A stretch of 64,000 nucleotides of DNA. Source: JAIVJZ01 sp036386515 (lineage in GTDB: Bacteria > Acidobacteriota > Blastocatellia > Pyrinomonadales > Pyrinomonadaceae). Positions 17,901 through 26,076 of the stretch are shown here, piece by piece. The position numbers and the translations under genes were made by a program. The stretch is from assembly GCA_036386515.1 (NCBI GenBank), contig DASVVO010000037.1, positions 1-64,000 of the forward strand. The letters run 5' to 3'. Within the stretch, counting starts at the first letter, position 1. Each line of letters begins with the position of its first letter. Below the pieces are notes generated by a model. It saw only the letters and a list, made by a program, of their open reading frames with translations, was not told where the DNA came from and searched no databases.

Positions 17901-18268
17901 CCGTCAAGGAACGGCTCGCCGACCCGCCGAAAGATTTGACTGCGGCCATCACCGACAACTTGAAACAAGTGGACAAGACGCTCGCCACGCTCGCGCGCCC
18001 GCAAGAGGAAGGACTCGGCTATAACCCCGGCCGCGCGCAAATGATCGACGAGATCGGCGGGCTGTTCTTCACCCTCGACGCGACGAACGCCGCGCCCACG
18101 CCCGCCCAGCGCGACTATTACGCCGCGCTCCAGACACGCTTCCGCACGACGCTCGCCGAGGCCAACAAGTTCTTCACACAGTCAGTCCCGAAATTGAACG
18201 AGACGCTGCGCCGCTTCGACGCGCCGACCATTATGGTCGGCAAGCCGATCGAGATTCCCGCGCAGTAG
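14957..18268 (+). CDS. Secreted VPS10/sortilin-like protein with Asp-box (BNR) repeats
   Basis: 1103 residues from ATG 14957, with AGGAG at 14944-14948; earlier in-frame starts lack a site. Signal peptide (LALLFLLCSNL, cleavage near VAAQ), then a Thr/Pro/Ala-rich linker. The main body is a beta-propeller with repeated Asp-boxes of the type S-x-DGGKTW (e.g. KSTDGGKTWKHM, MTTDGGKTWT, KSIDGGRTWN, QASTDGGKRWT), usually annotated as a sialidase or VPS10 glycosyl hydrolase-like protein. A C-terminal beta-domain and a helical tail follow (about 850-1100). Catalytic residues cannot be assigned, so enzyme activity is uncertain. Probably surface or periplasmic. Confidence 0.85.
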   Translation: MLKCRLPQVWALALLFLLCSNLTQHVAAQEQQTPTPTPAPTATPAPSATPEERFDPAKDAGAPAKNTGAAAATAAKDEKDAGREANPFERLEWRSIGPANMGGRTSDVEGVAGDPDLVYVGTASGGIWKTVNGGQTWRPIFERQGTISVGDLALEPKNPDVVWVGTGESNVRNSVSFGDGVYKSTDGGKTWKHMGLRDSRHISRIVINPRNPDVVYVGALGHAFGANEERGVFMTTDGGKTWTKTLYIDAEHGVSDLDIDPANPNVLYAAMWQFRRTPWTHKSGSERGGVFKSIDGGRTWNKLTTGLPKLIGRIGVKVAPSSPNVVYAITESKEGTLYRSDDAGDTWRRVSNQASIVSRGFYYTDMRVDPTNADRIYAIASTLFVSIDGGRTFRSITGRTHIDYHALWIDPVDPRRMWQGQDGGVAVSYDRGETWEYVNNMPLGQFYQIHADNRQPFYYVMGGLQDNGSWTGPSRTREPAGILNDDWRMISFGDGFYTLNHADDPELYLSESQGGGIVRTDMRNREQQSITPYADDLGGPASEQKYRFNWNSPIILSPHDKNTVYLGGNVVFKSTDFGKSWTAISPDLTTNDRAKQGDAGGPVALENTGAEYHTTVISIAESPLRAGHLWAGTDDGQLQASTDGGKRWTNLTKNVPGLKENSPVSHVELSRADDQTAYVSFDRHMLDDLRPYVYKTIDGGRTFRNVSGNLPPNAYVWVVREDPKNTNLIYAGTELGLYVSYTGGNTWQPLTLKNLPHVAIHDIIVHPRDNDLILGTHGRSILIFDDATPIQQMSDTVRGADLHLFDIRPALRYTTRFTRYGIGDKPFTGQNPPYGALLTYHLKAKPDEKTKVRLEIRDAKGQLVLEETRVPKERGLNRYAWNLRYGGAQVRRPPTTEETPFGGNARGPQVLPGTYTVKLFVGDKSVERRVEVRLDPTLGVPAPDLQLTHDMSLKLRDMQSTTNTMLRALDSIKSQLQFIERTVKERLADPPKDLTAAITDNLKQVDKTLATLARPQEEGLGYNPGRAQMIDEIGGLFFTLDATNAAPTPAQRDYYAALQTRFRTTLAEANKFFTQSVPKLNETLRRFDAPTIMVGKPIEIPAQ

Positions 18269-18368
18269 AAAAGCCGTATCAGGCCGGAGAGGTTGAAGAA
18301 AGTATTTATCAGCCTCGGTGGTGTTAATTTCCGTGCGGTTGAGCCGTTTGAAAGTTAAAACATTCCAC

Positions 18369-18641
18369 GTCCCGACACGGACGGTTGATAAGAGTCCCGA
18401 CACGAACAGTTGATAAGAGTCCCGACAGGGACGGTTGCTAAGAGTCCCGTTAGGGACGTTTGATAATAGCCCGGTCATTTATGGCCGGGAATAAGTTGAA
18501 GAATGATGTTTGAGTCCCGTAGGGACGATTGAAACTTCCGCGTCGCCCGATTCAATCGTCCCTACGGGACTCCATGTAAAGACACGATCATTATCCCCGG
18601 CGATAAATCGCCGGGCTATTATCAACCGTCCCTGGCGGGAC
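18369..18641. repeat. Nested palindromic repeat cluster with four 25-bp direct repeats
   Basis: Four 25-bp units beginning GTCCCGA/GTCCCGT start at 18369, 18394, 18419 and 18444. From 18444 to 18641 the DNA forms a large nested inverted repeat of about 95-bp arms: TTGATAATAGCCCGG pairs with CCGGGCTATTATCAA, and GTCCCGTAGGGACGATTGAA (18513-18532) pairs with TTCAATCGTCCCTACGGGAC (18551-18570). Smaller hairpins (CCCGG...CCGGG) sit inside each arm. It fills most of the 402-bp gap 18269-18670. Likely a REPIN or MITE-like element; no transposase is nearby. Confidence 0.85.
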
Positions 18642-18670
18642 TGGTTCACGCGCTTCCGGGAAAGAGACTT

Positions 18671-20146
18671 ATGCACAAATTAAGACACCGCTTCGTCGTC
18701 GCATCGCTCGCCGTCGCTTTGCTCGTCGCCGCGTCGCTCTCAGGTTCGGCTCCGAGAGTCGCCCGAGCGCAAAGCGGCGCGCTCAACGGGGAGCAGCAAG
18801 CCCTGCACGAAATCTTTCAGGAGTTAATCGAAATCAACACGGTAGACCCGCACGGCGACGTGACGCGGGCGGCGGAGGCGATGCGCGCGCGCCTCATCGC
18901 GGCCGGGTTCGCCGCCGCGGACGTGCGCGTGGTCGTGCCCGCCGGGAACGCGAAGAAGGGCAACCTCGTGGCGCGCTACCGCAGCCCTGCGGCCACGGGC
19001 AAGCCGCTCCTGCTGCTCGCGCACATCGATGTCGTCGAGGCGCGGCGGGAGGATTGGTCGGACGGACTCGACCCCTTCAAGCTCACCGAGCGCGACGGCT
19101 ACTACTACGGGCGCGGCACGATGGACGACAAAGCGATGGCCGCGATCTTCATCGCCAACCTGATCCGCTTCAAGCGCGAAAACTTTCAGCCCGCGCGCGA
19201 CATCGTCGTCGCCCTCACGACCGACGAGGAGACCGGCGACTTCAACGGCGTCGAGTTTCTCTTGAAGGAGCACCGCGCGCTGGTGGACGCCGAGTTCGGC
19301 ATCAACGAGGGCGGGCGCGGTTATCTCAAAGCGGGCAAGCCCCTGCTGAACGCCGTGCAGGCGAGCGAGAAGGTCTACCAGAGTTTTCGCCTCGAAGTGC
19401 GGAACAAGGGCGGGCACAGTTCGCTGCCCGTCAAGGACAACGCCATCTTTCGTCTCGCCGCCGGACTCGACCGCCTCGCGCGCTTCGACTTCCCCGTCAA
19501 CCTCAACGAGGTGACGCGCTCCTACTTCGAGCGCATGTCGAAGATCGAGAAGGGGCAGATGTCGGCCGACATGCGCGCCGTGGCCGCCGCCCGCCCCGAA
19601 GCGCGCACGGCAACGACGGCCACGGCGGCGGCGGCGGTCGCGCGTCTCTCCAGTTCGCCCTACTACAACGCGCTCATGCGCACCACCTGCGTCGCCACCC
19701 GGCTCGAAGGCGGGCACGCCGACAACGCCCTGCCGCAGATGGCGCGCGCCACCGTCAACTGCCGCATCCTCCCGCAGGAAACGGCCGCCGACGTGGAGGC
19801 CACGCTCAAGCGCGTGCTCGCGGACGATCAGATCGGCATCACGCCCGTCGCCGTCTCGAAGCCCAGCCCGCCGTCGCCGCTGCGGCCGGAGATCATGGGG
19901 ACGATTGAACGCCTCACCGGGGAGATGTGGCCGGACGTGCCGGTCGTGCCGATCATGGGCACGGGCGCAACCGACAGCCTCTTCTTCCGGCAGGTCGGCA
20001 TCCCCGTCTACGGCGTCTCCGGCATCTTCGACGACATCGACGACAACCGCACCCACGGCCGCGACGAACGCATCGCCGCCAAGTCTCTCTACGACGGCGG
20101 GGAGTTTCTCTACCGCCTGACGAAAGCCTTTGCCGCGACCAGGTAA
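18671..20146 (+). CDS. Secreted M20-family metallopeptidase
   Basis: 491 residues with a signal peptide (MHKLRHRF, hydrophobic to about 28, cleavage near ARA). Metal-site blocks of M20 di-zinc peptidases are present: LLLLAHIDV (His118, Asp120), GRGTMDDK (Asp152/153), TDEETGD (Glu186/187), and a C-terminal ATDSLFFR block. A dimerisation lid lies between. The enzyme likely releases amino acids from peptides or acyl amino acids in the periplasm. ATG 18671 follows GGGAAAGAGA. The palindromic cluster ends 30 bp upstream, so any promoter lies within or very close to the repeats. Confidence 0.9.
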   Translation: MHKLRHRFVVASLAVALLVAASLSGSAPRVARAQSGALNGEQQALHEIFQELIEINTVDPHGDVTRAAEAMRARLIAAGFAAADVRVVVPAGNAKKGNLVARYRSPAATGKPLLLLAHIDVVEARREDWSDGLDPFKLTERDGYYYGRGTMDDKAMAAIFIANLIRFKRENFQPARDIVVALTTDEETGDFNGVEFLLKEHRALVDAEFGINEGGRGYLKAGKPLLNAVQASEKVYQSFRLEVRNKGGHSSLPVKDNAIFRLAAGLDRLARFDFPVNLNEVTRSYFERMSKIEKGQMSADMRAVAAARPEARTATTATAAAAVARLSSSPYYNALMRTTCVATRLEGGHADNALPQMARATVNCRILPQETAADVEATLKRVLADDQIGITPVAVSKPSPPSPLRPEIMGTIERLTGEMWPDVPVVPIMGTGATDSLFFRQVGIPVYGVSGIFDDIDDNRTHGRDERIAAKSLYDGGEFLYRLTKAFAATR

Positions 20147-20207
20147 CCGGCGAACAAACGCGACGAGGTGCGGTCGCCCTTGAAGGCGCGGCCGGATTCC
20201 GTTTCCC

Positions 20208-21422
20208 TCACCCGGCGGCGCGGTCGATGCGCGCCAACTCCGGTTGATAGTCTTCCAGCGCGCCCTCCACCTCCGCCGGTTCGGCGGACACGGCTTCAAC
20301 TTGAAACGGGATTTCGAGCGTGGCGATCATGCCGCGCGGCTCGGCGCGCGCGAGCGTCAGGCGACCCTCCGCGCCGTAGAGATGTTCGAGGCGCGCGCGC
20401 GTGTTCGCCAGCCCCACCCCGCCCGTGAGCGTGCGCGCCAGCAGCAGGTCTTCGGTCGGCGCGGGCGCGTCCGCTTCGCTGATGAGCGAGAGGCCGGGGC
20501 CGTTGTCTTCGATTTGCAGCCACAGACGCCCCTCGCGGCGGGCGGCGCGAATGGCGAGGCGTCCCGGCGCGCTCTGACGCGAGATGCCGTGGCGGATGGC
20601 GTTCTCGACGAGCGGCTGGAGGATGAGGTTGGGCACGAGCGCGACGAGCGTCTGCGGCTCGATGTCGGTCTCGACGAAGAGGCGGTCGTGCCGCACGATC
20701 TCGATCTCAAGATAACAACGCAGGAAGGCGATCTCCTGTTCGAGCGTCACCTCCTGATCGCCGGAGTTCTCCAGCGTGAGACGCAGGAAATCTCCGAGGC
20801 GCGCCACCATCTGATCGGCCGCTTCCGCATCGCGGTGCAGGAGCGCGGAGATGGAGTTGAGCGTGTTGAAGAGGAAGTGCGGGTGGAGTTGCATCTTGAG
20901 GGCGCGCAGTTGCGCCTGCGCGAGTTGAGCGCGCAGTTCCGAGGCTTTCACCTCGGCGACGCGAAAGCTGTGATAGTAGTCGAGCGCGTTGATGGCGACG
21001 AGGATGAGCCAGTAGATCGAAACCTTCATCGGGAGGTTGGCGAAGAGTTGGTAGCTGAAGAGGGAGAGGAGCGTGGGAAACTCACGGGTGAGCACGCCGC
21101 CCGCGAGCCAGTAGAGCGGCAAGTACAGGCAGAGATGGAGGGCGGGAAACAGCAGACTGGCGGGGAGATGCACGAAGAAGAGACTCCGCGCCCAACGCTG
21201 GCGGTCGAGGCGGTGGCGGCGCGCGGCGAGCGCGATGAGCGGCGCGAGCAATGCCCAGAGGTAGAAGGCCAGCAGGTTCCAGACGAAGATGCCGACGACA
21301 TCCACGCGGCGATAGTCGCTGATGGCGAGCGTGCCGAAGAAGGAGAGACTGGCGAACGTGAGGCCGATGAGCGTCCAGACACCGACGAGGATCAGGATAG
21401 TGCGGACACGTTTGAACGACAT
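20208..21422 (-). CDS. LytS/YehU-type sensor histidine kinase
   Basis: 404 residues. Four to five membrane helices (about 8-30, 42-64, 80-105, 115-150) form the input region with no large extracytoplasmic domain. A short linker leads to the His-kinase block LHPHFLFNTLNSISALLHRD, with the N-box VENAIRHGI and the G-box DNGPGL, then GVGLANTRARLEHLYG. It would phosphorylate the LytTR-type regulator encoded upstream on the same strand. No ribosome site precedes the ATG; an extended -10 (TGCGATAAT) ends 7 bp from it, suggesting a leaderless message. Confidence 0.9.
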   Translation of the reverse strand: MSFKRVRTILILVGVWTLIGLTFASLSFFGTLAISDYRRVDVVGIFVWNLLAFYLWALLAPLIALAARRHRLDRQRWARSLFFVHLPASLLFPALHLCLYLPLYWLAGGVLTREFPTLLSLFSYQLFANLPMKVSIYWLILVAINALDYYHSFRVAEVKASELRAQLAQAQLRALKMQLHPHFLFNTLNSISALLHRDAEAADQMVARLGDFLRLTLENSGDQEVTLEQEIAFLRCYLEIEIVRHDRLFVETDIEPQTLVALVPNLILQPLVENAIRHGISRQSAPGRLAIRAARREGRLWLQIEDNGPGLSLISEADAPAPTEDLLLARTLTGGVGLANTRARLEHLYGAEGRLTLARAEPRGMIATLEIPFQVEAVSAEPAEVEGALEDYQPELARIDRAAG

Positions 21423-21429
21423 GTAAAAT

Positions 21430-21438
21430 ATTATCGCA
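21430..21438 (-). promoter_or_regulatory. Extended -10 (TGC-GATAAT) just upstream of the kinase start
   Basis: On the minus strand TGCGATAAT is followed by 7 bases and then the ATG at 21422. This spacing places the transcription start at or within a base or two of the start codon. No ribosome site is present. It resembles the arrangement at tesA. Confidence 0.45.
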
Positions 21439-21579
21439 CAGGAAACACGGAAGGGAATGTTTGCGTCCGGCTCGATTTCGCCTCGATGAGGGGGCGAACA
21501 AAATTCGGGCAGAGGATGTTTCCCCTGCCCTGAGATAGCGGTGTGCGAAAGCTATGTGCGGTGGCGGCGCGGCGGTCGG

Positions 21580-21984
21580 TCAGTCAACCGGCTTGGGGAA
21601 CGGCCCCGCCTGCGGCGTCTGCGGCGCATCGTGCGGCAGAGGGATGCGATAGCGTTTCACCTTCGAGTTGAGGGTCGTCACTTTCAGGCCGAGGAGACGC
21701 GAGGCGCGCACCTGATGGCCGCCCGTCAGTTCGAGGGCGCGCATGATCAGTTCGCGCTCGAAGCGTTCCACCTCGTCGTAAAACCTGATGCCGCGCACGA
21801 TGTCCGCCGCTTCGAGCGCGCTGATGGTCTGCACCTCTTTCAACAAACTGATGGCGGCCTTTTGCAGCATCTCGATCTGCCCCGGCAGCGCGTTCTCGTT
21901 CGACGGGAGGAGATTCGCGCTGAGGCCGCGCGGGTCGCCCGCGAAGCTGTTCTCTCTGCGATCCAGCAGGGCTGCGTCTTTCAT
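21580..21984 (-). CDS. Stand-alone Fis-type (HTH_8) DNA-binding protein
   Basis: 134 residues from ATG 21984, with GAGGAAC before it. The C-terminal half is the helix-turn-helix of NtrC-like activators (ERELIMRALELTGGHQVRAS, then RLLGLKVTTLNSKVKRY). The receiver and AAA+ domains of such activators are missing, as in other lone Fis-like proteins. A helical N-terminal part may dimerise. It lies between the response regulator and the kinase on the same strand. A nucleoid or transcription role is likely; target unknown. Confidence 0.75.
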   Translation of the reverse strand: MKDAALLDRRENSFAGDPRGLSANLLPSNENALPGQIEMLQKAAISLLKEVQTISALEAADIVRGIRFYDEVERFERELIMRALELTGGHQVRASRLLGLKVTTLNSKVKRYRIPLPHDAPQTPQAGPFPKPVD

Positions 21985-22261
21985 GGTTGGTTCCTCAACT
22001 TCGTCTGTAAACTCAAGCCGGGTCGGCGAAGGCGCGTTGCGGCCGCGCCTTGATAGTGGATACTCGATAGCGGAGGCCAGTTTAACCGCGCCGCGCCGGA
22101 CAACAACGAAAATGTGACGAGCCGCGAAATCCGGTGCTGAATGGTTCGTGGCCGGTGACGAAACTTTATGATCGACCGCGAACATTTATCAGGCCGGAGA
22201 AGGCTTGCCGCCCGCGCGCGCGCAGGCTCCGACGCGACGCCCCGCGCCGGGGCGCGTCGCT

Positions 22262-23035
22262 TCAGGAGGAGTTTTCAAATAGCTCCAACAGTTTGTCGCG
22301 GTAGCTGCGGCTGAGGGTCAACTGTTTGCCGTCGCGCAGGATCACCACGTAGTCGCCGCTGAACAACGGTTGCAGTTCCTTGATGCGTTCGATGTTGACG
22401 AGCGTGGAGCGGTGGATGCGGAGGAATTTGTCCGGGTCGAGTTTGGAGGCCAGCCGGTTCATGGTTTCGCGCAGCAGGTGCGACTCTCGTCCGACGTGGA
22501 CGCGCAGGTAGTTGCCTTCCGCCTCGATCCAGTCAAGCTCCTGGGTGCGCAGAAAGAAGACGCGGCCGGAAGCCTTGATCATGAGTCGTTCGAGATGGCG
22601 CGGCGATTCGCTCTTGAAATTTTCCAGCAGCGAGAGCAGACGCTCGTTGAGTTCGCCTTTCGCGCCGTTCGAGAGTTGGGCGCGCGCGCGCTCGACGGCC
22701 TTGTGAAAGCGTTCGCGGTTGTAAGGCTTCAACAGGTAGTCGAGCGCGTTCACGTCGAACGCCTGCAAAGCGTAGCGGTCGTAGGCCGTGACGAAGATGA
22801 CGGCGGGCATCTCGGCGACGCCGATGGACTTGAGCACGCCGAAGCCGTCGAGTTCGGGCATCTGGATGTCGAGGAAGACGAGGTCGGGGCGAAGCGCGCG
22901 GATCGCGGCGACGGCCTCGTGCCCCTCGGCGCATTCGCCGACGAGTTCGAGGTCGCGTTCGTCCGCGAGGAAACGCTTGAGGCGTTCGCGCGCCAGCGGC
23001 TCATCGTCGATAATCAGCGTCCTGATGGTGTTCAA
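22262..23035 (-). CDS. LytTR-family response regulator
   Basis: 257 residues from TTG 23035, chosen because GGAGG lies 10-11 bp upstream and MNTIRTLIIDDEPLARERL is the usual family beginning; a further TTG at 23089 is less likely. Receiver domain at 4-120 with Asp10/Asp11 and phosphoacceptor Asp56 in LVFLDIQMP, Thr and Lys in FVTAY and YLLKPY. A LytTR DNA-binding domain covers about 155-255 (FLRIHRSTLVNIERI, LTLSRSYRDKL). Partner of the kinase at 20208-21422; the lone Fis-type gene sits between them. Confidence 0.92.
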   Translation of the reverse strand: MNTIRTLIIDDEPLARERLKRFLADERDLELVGECAEGHEAVAAIRALRPDLVFLDIQMPELDGFGVLKSIGVAEMPAVIFVTAYDRYALQAFDVNALDYLLKPYNRERFHKAVERARAQLSNGAKGELNERLLSLLENFKSESPRHLERLMIKASGRVFFLRTQELDWIEAEGNYLRVHVGRESHLLRETMNRLASKLDPDKFLRIHRSTLVNIERIKELQPLFSGDYVVILRDGKQLTLSRSYRDKLLELFENSS

Positions 23036-23152
23036 ACCCTTGGTGGCCTCCGCAGGACTTCCCGCTCGAAAGGAAATAGCCGGGCGCAACTTGATCGAGA
23101 CTCGTCTCCGGCGTGCTCTTTATAAACGCGCCGCGGGTGAGTTTGTTTCAGA

Positions 23153-23196
23153 CAAAAAAACCGCGCTGGCCGGTTAGACAACCGTGCGCGGTTTTT
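23153..23196. terminator. Bidirectional rho-independent terminator
   Basis: AAACCGCGC (23158-23166) pairs with GCGCGGTTT (23186-23194), with an inner CGGTT/AACCG pairing. Runs of seven T (minus strand) and five T (plus strand) follow. It lies directly after the P450 stop at 23219. Confidence 0.85.
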
Positions 23197-23218
23197 AGTT
23201 GCAATCTTTTTCGCCGTT

Positions 23219-24577
23219 TCAGGGGCGCGCTTCGAGCCGCATCGGGATGCCGTGGCGCGGGTGCAGCGTGATGGAGGCTTCGGGTTCGACCGCGTGGCCG
23301 GGCGCGAGGCGCAGGCGGTAGCGCGCGGCGATGGTGGCGAGCACGAGTTGGATTTCCATCAAAGCGAAGTTGTTGCCGATACACTGGCGCGCCCCGCCGC
23401 CGAAGGGAAAATAGGCGTAGCGCGGGCGCGCGGCGACGCGCTCGGGGAGAAAGCGTTCGGGGTCGAAGGTGTCGGGGTCGTCCCAAAACTCCGCGTGGCG
23501 GTGCGTGACGTACTGGCACATCAACACCTCGGAGTTGGCCTCGATGTGATAGCCGCCGATCTCGTCGTCGTCGATCGCCGTGCGCCCGATGATCCACGCG
23601 GGCGGGTAGAGCCGCATGGATTCCTCGACGACCATGCGCGTGTAGGGAAGCCGGGGCAAGTCTGCGACGGTGGGCGCGCGGCCTCCCGCGAGCGTTTCGG
23701 AGAGTTCGGCGTGGAGGCGCGCTTCGGCCGCCGGGTTCACGGCGAGCAGATACCAAGTCCAGGAGAGGGCGAGCGCGCTCGTCTCGTGCCCGGCGGAGAG
23801 CATCGTGGCGGCCTCGGCGCGCAGTTGTTCGTCGCTCATCGCCTCGCCCGTCTCCTCGTCGCGCGCGCGCATAAGGAGCGAGAGCAAATCGTCGGTCACG
23901 ACCTCGCCCCGGCGGCGCGCTTCGATCATGCGGTAGATGACCTGCTCGGATTCGCGGATGGCGCGTAGGAAGGTGCGGTTCGAGCGCGTCGGGAACGAGA
24001 CGGGCAGCTTGACGGGCTGCCACATGCGGCGGATGGCGTGGGCGCGTGCGATGTCGAGCGCGCGCCCGATCTGCTCGGTGTCCGCGCTGAGGTCTGTGCC
24101 GAAAATGGTGAGGCCGACGATGCGCAGGGTCAGCCGCATCATCTCGGCGACCACGTTGAACGGCTCGCCGCTCGCGGCGTAAGGCTCCCAGCGTTCGAGC
24201 AGAGCCTCGGCCGAACGGGTCATCGTTTCGCCGAAGGCGTCGATGCGCCGGCGATGAAAGGCGGGCTGCGCGAGGCGACGTTGACGCCGCCAAAATTCGC
24301 CGTCGCTGATCAGGAGGCCGTTGCCGACGCTCGCGCGAAACTCCCGATACTGCCTGCCCTTGCGATAGTTCTGGCTGTTGGTTTGTAAGACGTGCTCGAT
24401 GTCGCGCGGGTGCGTGAGTTGGTAGGAAGTCCACAGACCTTTCATGCGGACGACGTGGCCGAACCGCTCCGTCAGTTCCGCGAAAACGCGCAAAGGGTCG
24501 CGCCGGAAGCGCGGCAGCAGGGTAAAGAGTTCCCAGCCGCCCAGGCCGGGCGGAGTTTGCAGATTCGCGCCTCTCAT
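23219..24577 (-). CDS. Cytochrome P450
   Basis: 452 residues from ATG 24577 (an in-frame GTG at 24595 is possible). Soluble haem monooxygenase: I-helix AGHET (262-266), ExxR at Glu319-Arg322, and haem loop FGGGARQCIG with the thiolate Cys399. The sequence resembles the bacterial CYP102/CYP110-like group that act on fatty acids or terpenoids, but the substrate cannot be read. No ferredoxin or reductase gene is nearby. A terminator at 24769-24813 separates it from the upstream dioxygenase unit, and one at 23153 ends its own message. Confidence 0.93.
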   Translation of the reverse strand: MRGANLQTPPGLGGWELFTLLPRFRRDPLRVFAELTERFGHVVRMKGLWTSYQLTHPRDIEHVLQTNSQNYRKGRQYREFRASVGNGLLISDGEFWRRQRRLAQPAFHRRRIDAFGETMTRSAEALLERWEPYAASGEPFNVVAEMMRLTLRIVGLTIFGTDLSADTEQIGRALDIARAHAIRRMWQPVKLPVSFPTRSNRTFLRAIRESEQVIYRMIEARRRGEVVTDDLLSLLMRARDEETGEAMSDEQLRAEAATMLSAGHETSALALSWTWYLLAVNPAAEARLHAELSETLAGGRAPTVADLPRLPYTRMVVEESMRLYPPAWIIGRTAIDDDEIGGYHIEANSEVLMCQYVTHRHAEFWDDPDTFDPERFLPERVAARPRYAYFPFGGGARQCIGNNFALMEIQLVLATIAARYRLRLAPGHAVEPEASITLHPRHGIPMRLEARP

Positions 24578-24768
24578 CTCGGTGTCTCGACCCACACCCG
24601 ACCCCCAAGGGTTATTCCACGGTAGTGACGAACGCGCCCGCCGCGTGCGGGCGGACGCAGCCTATCAAGTTCGCGGGGCGCGCGCAATGTTCCCAGCGCG
24701 CTTCGGCGCGCGCCGCGCGGCCGACGGCGATTTTCGCTCCGCCGTGGACGGCGACGCGCGGCCGCTGA

Positions 24769-24813
24769 CGAAAGAGGGGCGGGATAATTTCACATTATCC
24801 CGCCCCTCTTTCG
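24769..24813. terminator. Perfect 20-bp stem hairpin terminator
   Basis: CGAAAGAGGGGCGGGATAAT (24769-24788) is exactly complementary to ATTATCCCGCCCCTCTTTCG (24794-24813) with a 5-base loop. It lies after the stop of the acidic protein gene (24862, minus strand). The A/T ends of the stem could supply the U-run. Confidence 0.75.
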
Positions 24814-24861
24814 TTGCTCTGCATTTAACGCACGGCCGGTCGCAACGGTCGTGCGCGCCGT

Positions 24862-25197
24862 CTATCCGAACGAAGGCTCGCCGTCGTAGACGACGTTCCA
24901 ACCGTTGCGGCGGCTGGTGGCGAGGCTCCGGTTGAACCAATGGGTCGCGACCTCCGCGTCTTCGTAGGTTTGCGCGGAGGGCACGCGCTGGCGCGGATCG
25001 ACGCGCACGATGCGGCCGCCCTCGGCGGAAATCTTCAAACTCAGGATCGCCAGCAGGTCGTTCTTCTGCATGACGGCGGTGCGCACCTCGAAAGGCTCCC
25101 CGTCGTCGTCGTCCTCCTCATCCTCCGACTCGTCCGTTTCGTCATACGCTTCTTCGTCGCTGATAATCTCTTCAAAGAAGTCTTCGGGTTCGTTCAT
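24862..25197 (-). CDS. Small acidic hypothetical protein
   Basis: 111 residues from ATG 25197. Residues 4-36 are almost all Glu and Asp (about two thirds acidic), followed by a compact basic/neutral part with SLKISAEGG and NRSLATSRRNGW. No signal or membrane segment. The start lies 42 bp after the PhyH stop, so the two genes probably share a message that ends at the 24769 hairpin. Function unknown; the acidic head could bind cations or a basic partner. Confidence 0.65.
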   Translation of the reverse strand: MNEPEDFFEEIISDEEAYDETDESEDEEDDDDGEPFEVRTAVMQKNDLLAILSLKISAEGGRIVRVDPRQRVPSAQTYEDAEVATHWFNRSLATSRRNGWNVVYDGEPSFG

Positions 25198-25238
25198 AAT
25201 CTCAACAGTCCTACTCTCTAAATTAAGCGCTTCTCGTT

Positions 25239-26042
25239 TCAATACGCGAAGGCCTGGTAAATCTCCGTCGGTGGCAGATCGTCGAGCGATTCGACGACCG
25301 GGTTGAAGCGCAGCATGCGGCGAGCGCGCTCCGAGAGCGTCTCATGCACACGGCGCGGGATGTGGATCGTCACTTCGGGACGGAATAGCCAGCGGCGACT
25401 GTAACCGATAACGACCATCGGGCGCGGCTCGTCTGTGCGATTCGGCGTGCCGCGATGCAACGCGCGCACGTCGCGCACCACGACATCGCCGAGCCGCATC
25501 AGGAGCGGTTCCAACTTCCGCTCGCCCGTCTCGATGAGATGCAAAGCCTCCGCCTTCGGCAGCATGTGCGTGCCGCGCGCCACCTCGAAGGGGCCGTTCT
25601 CCGGCGTCACCTCAACGAGCGGAAAGTTGACGGCGAGTTGATAGGGCGGCGTCTCGCGCCCGGTTTCGGGAAAGAGGGGCGGCGTGTCACGGTGTACGTC
25701 CTGATAGTCGGAGCCGAGGAGCGGCGTATCGGTCGCCAACTGCACCATCGTGAAGTCCTCTCCGGCGAGGCGTTCGACGAGGGCGAGCACGTCCGGGTCT
25801 TCGTAGATCGAGGGGTCGGCGAATGGGGCGTCGAACGGGAGCGTCACGTAATAGCGCGCCGCCCCGCGATTGCGCAGGTGGCCTTCGCGCTCGATGTGCT
25901 CGGCGAGCAGCGGGGCGAAGGCCGCGTGCCAGGCGCGCAAAGTGTCTTTCGGAAAATGTTCCGGCAGGACGCAGAAGCCGTCGCGCCACACTTCACCGGC
26001 GAAATTATCAATCTCGTTCTCCGAGTATCTCCCCCGGCTCAT
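25239..26042 (-). CDS. Phytanoyl-CoA dioxygenase (PhyH) family protein
   Basis: 267 residues from ATG 26042, supported by GGGGGCGAG just upstream; an earlier in-frame start at 26075 lacks a site. Non-haem Fe(II)/2-oxoglutarate dioxygenase: the facial triad is His117-x-Asp119 in DVHRDT and His196 in ALHRGTPNR, with a 2-oxoglutarate-binding Arg soon after. Such enzymes hydroxylate small molecules, lipids or natural products; the substrate is unknown. First gene of a unit with the acidic protein. Confidence 0.88.
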   Translation of the reverse strand: MSRGRYSENEIDNFAGEVWRDGFCVLPEHFPKDTLRAWHAAFAPLLAEHIEREGHLRNRGAARYYVTLPFDAPFADPSIYEDPDVLALVERLAGEDFTMVQLATDTPLLGSDYQDVHRDTPPLFPETGRETPPYQLAVNFPLVEVTPENGPFEVARGTHMLPKAEALHLIETGERKLEPLLMRLGDVVVRDVRALHRGTPNRTDEPRPMVVIGYSRRWLFRPEVTIHIPRRVHETLSERARRMLRFNPVVESLDDLPPTEIYQAFAY

Positions 26043-26076
26043 CTCGCCCCCCTGGTTGATCGAACTCACCCTCACT

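Noticed and set aside
18369..18468. CRISPR array
   Set aside because: The four 25-bp units are contiguous and have no unique spacers; no cas genes nearby.
23219..26042. P450 and PhyH dioxygenase as one natural-product cluster
   Set aside because: A perfect terminator hairpin separates the two units and no scaffold-building enzyme is nearby.
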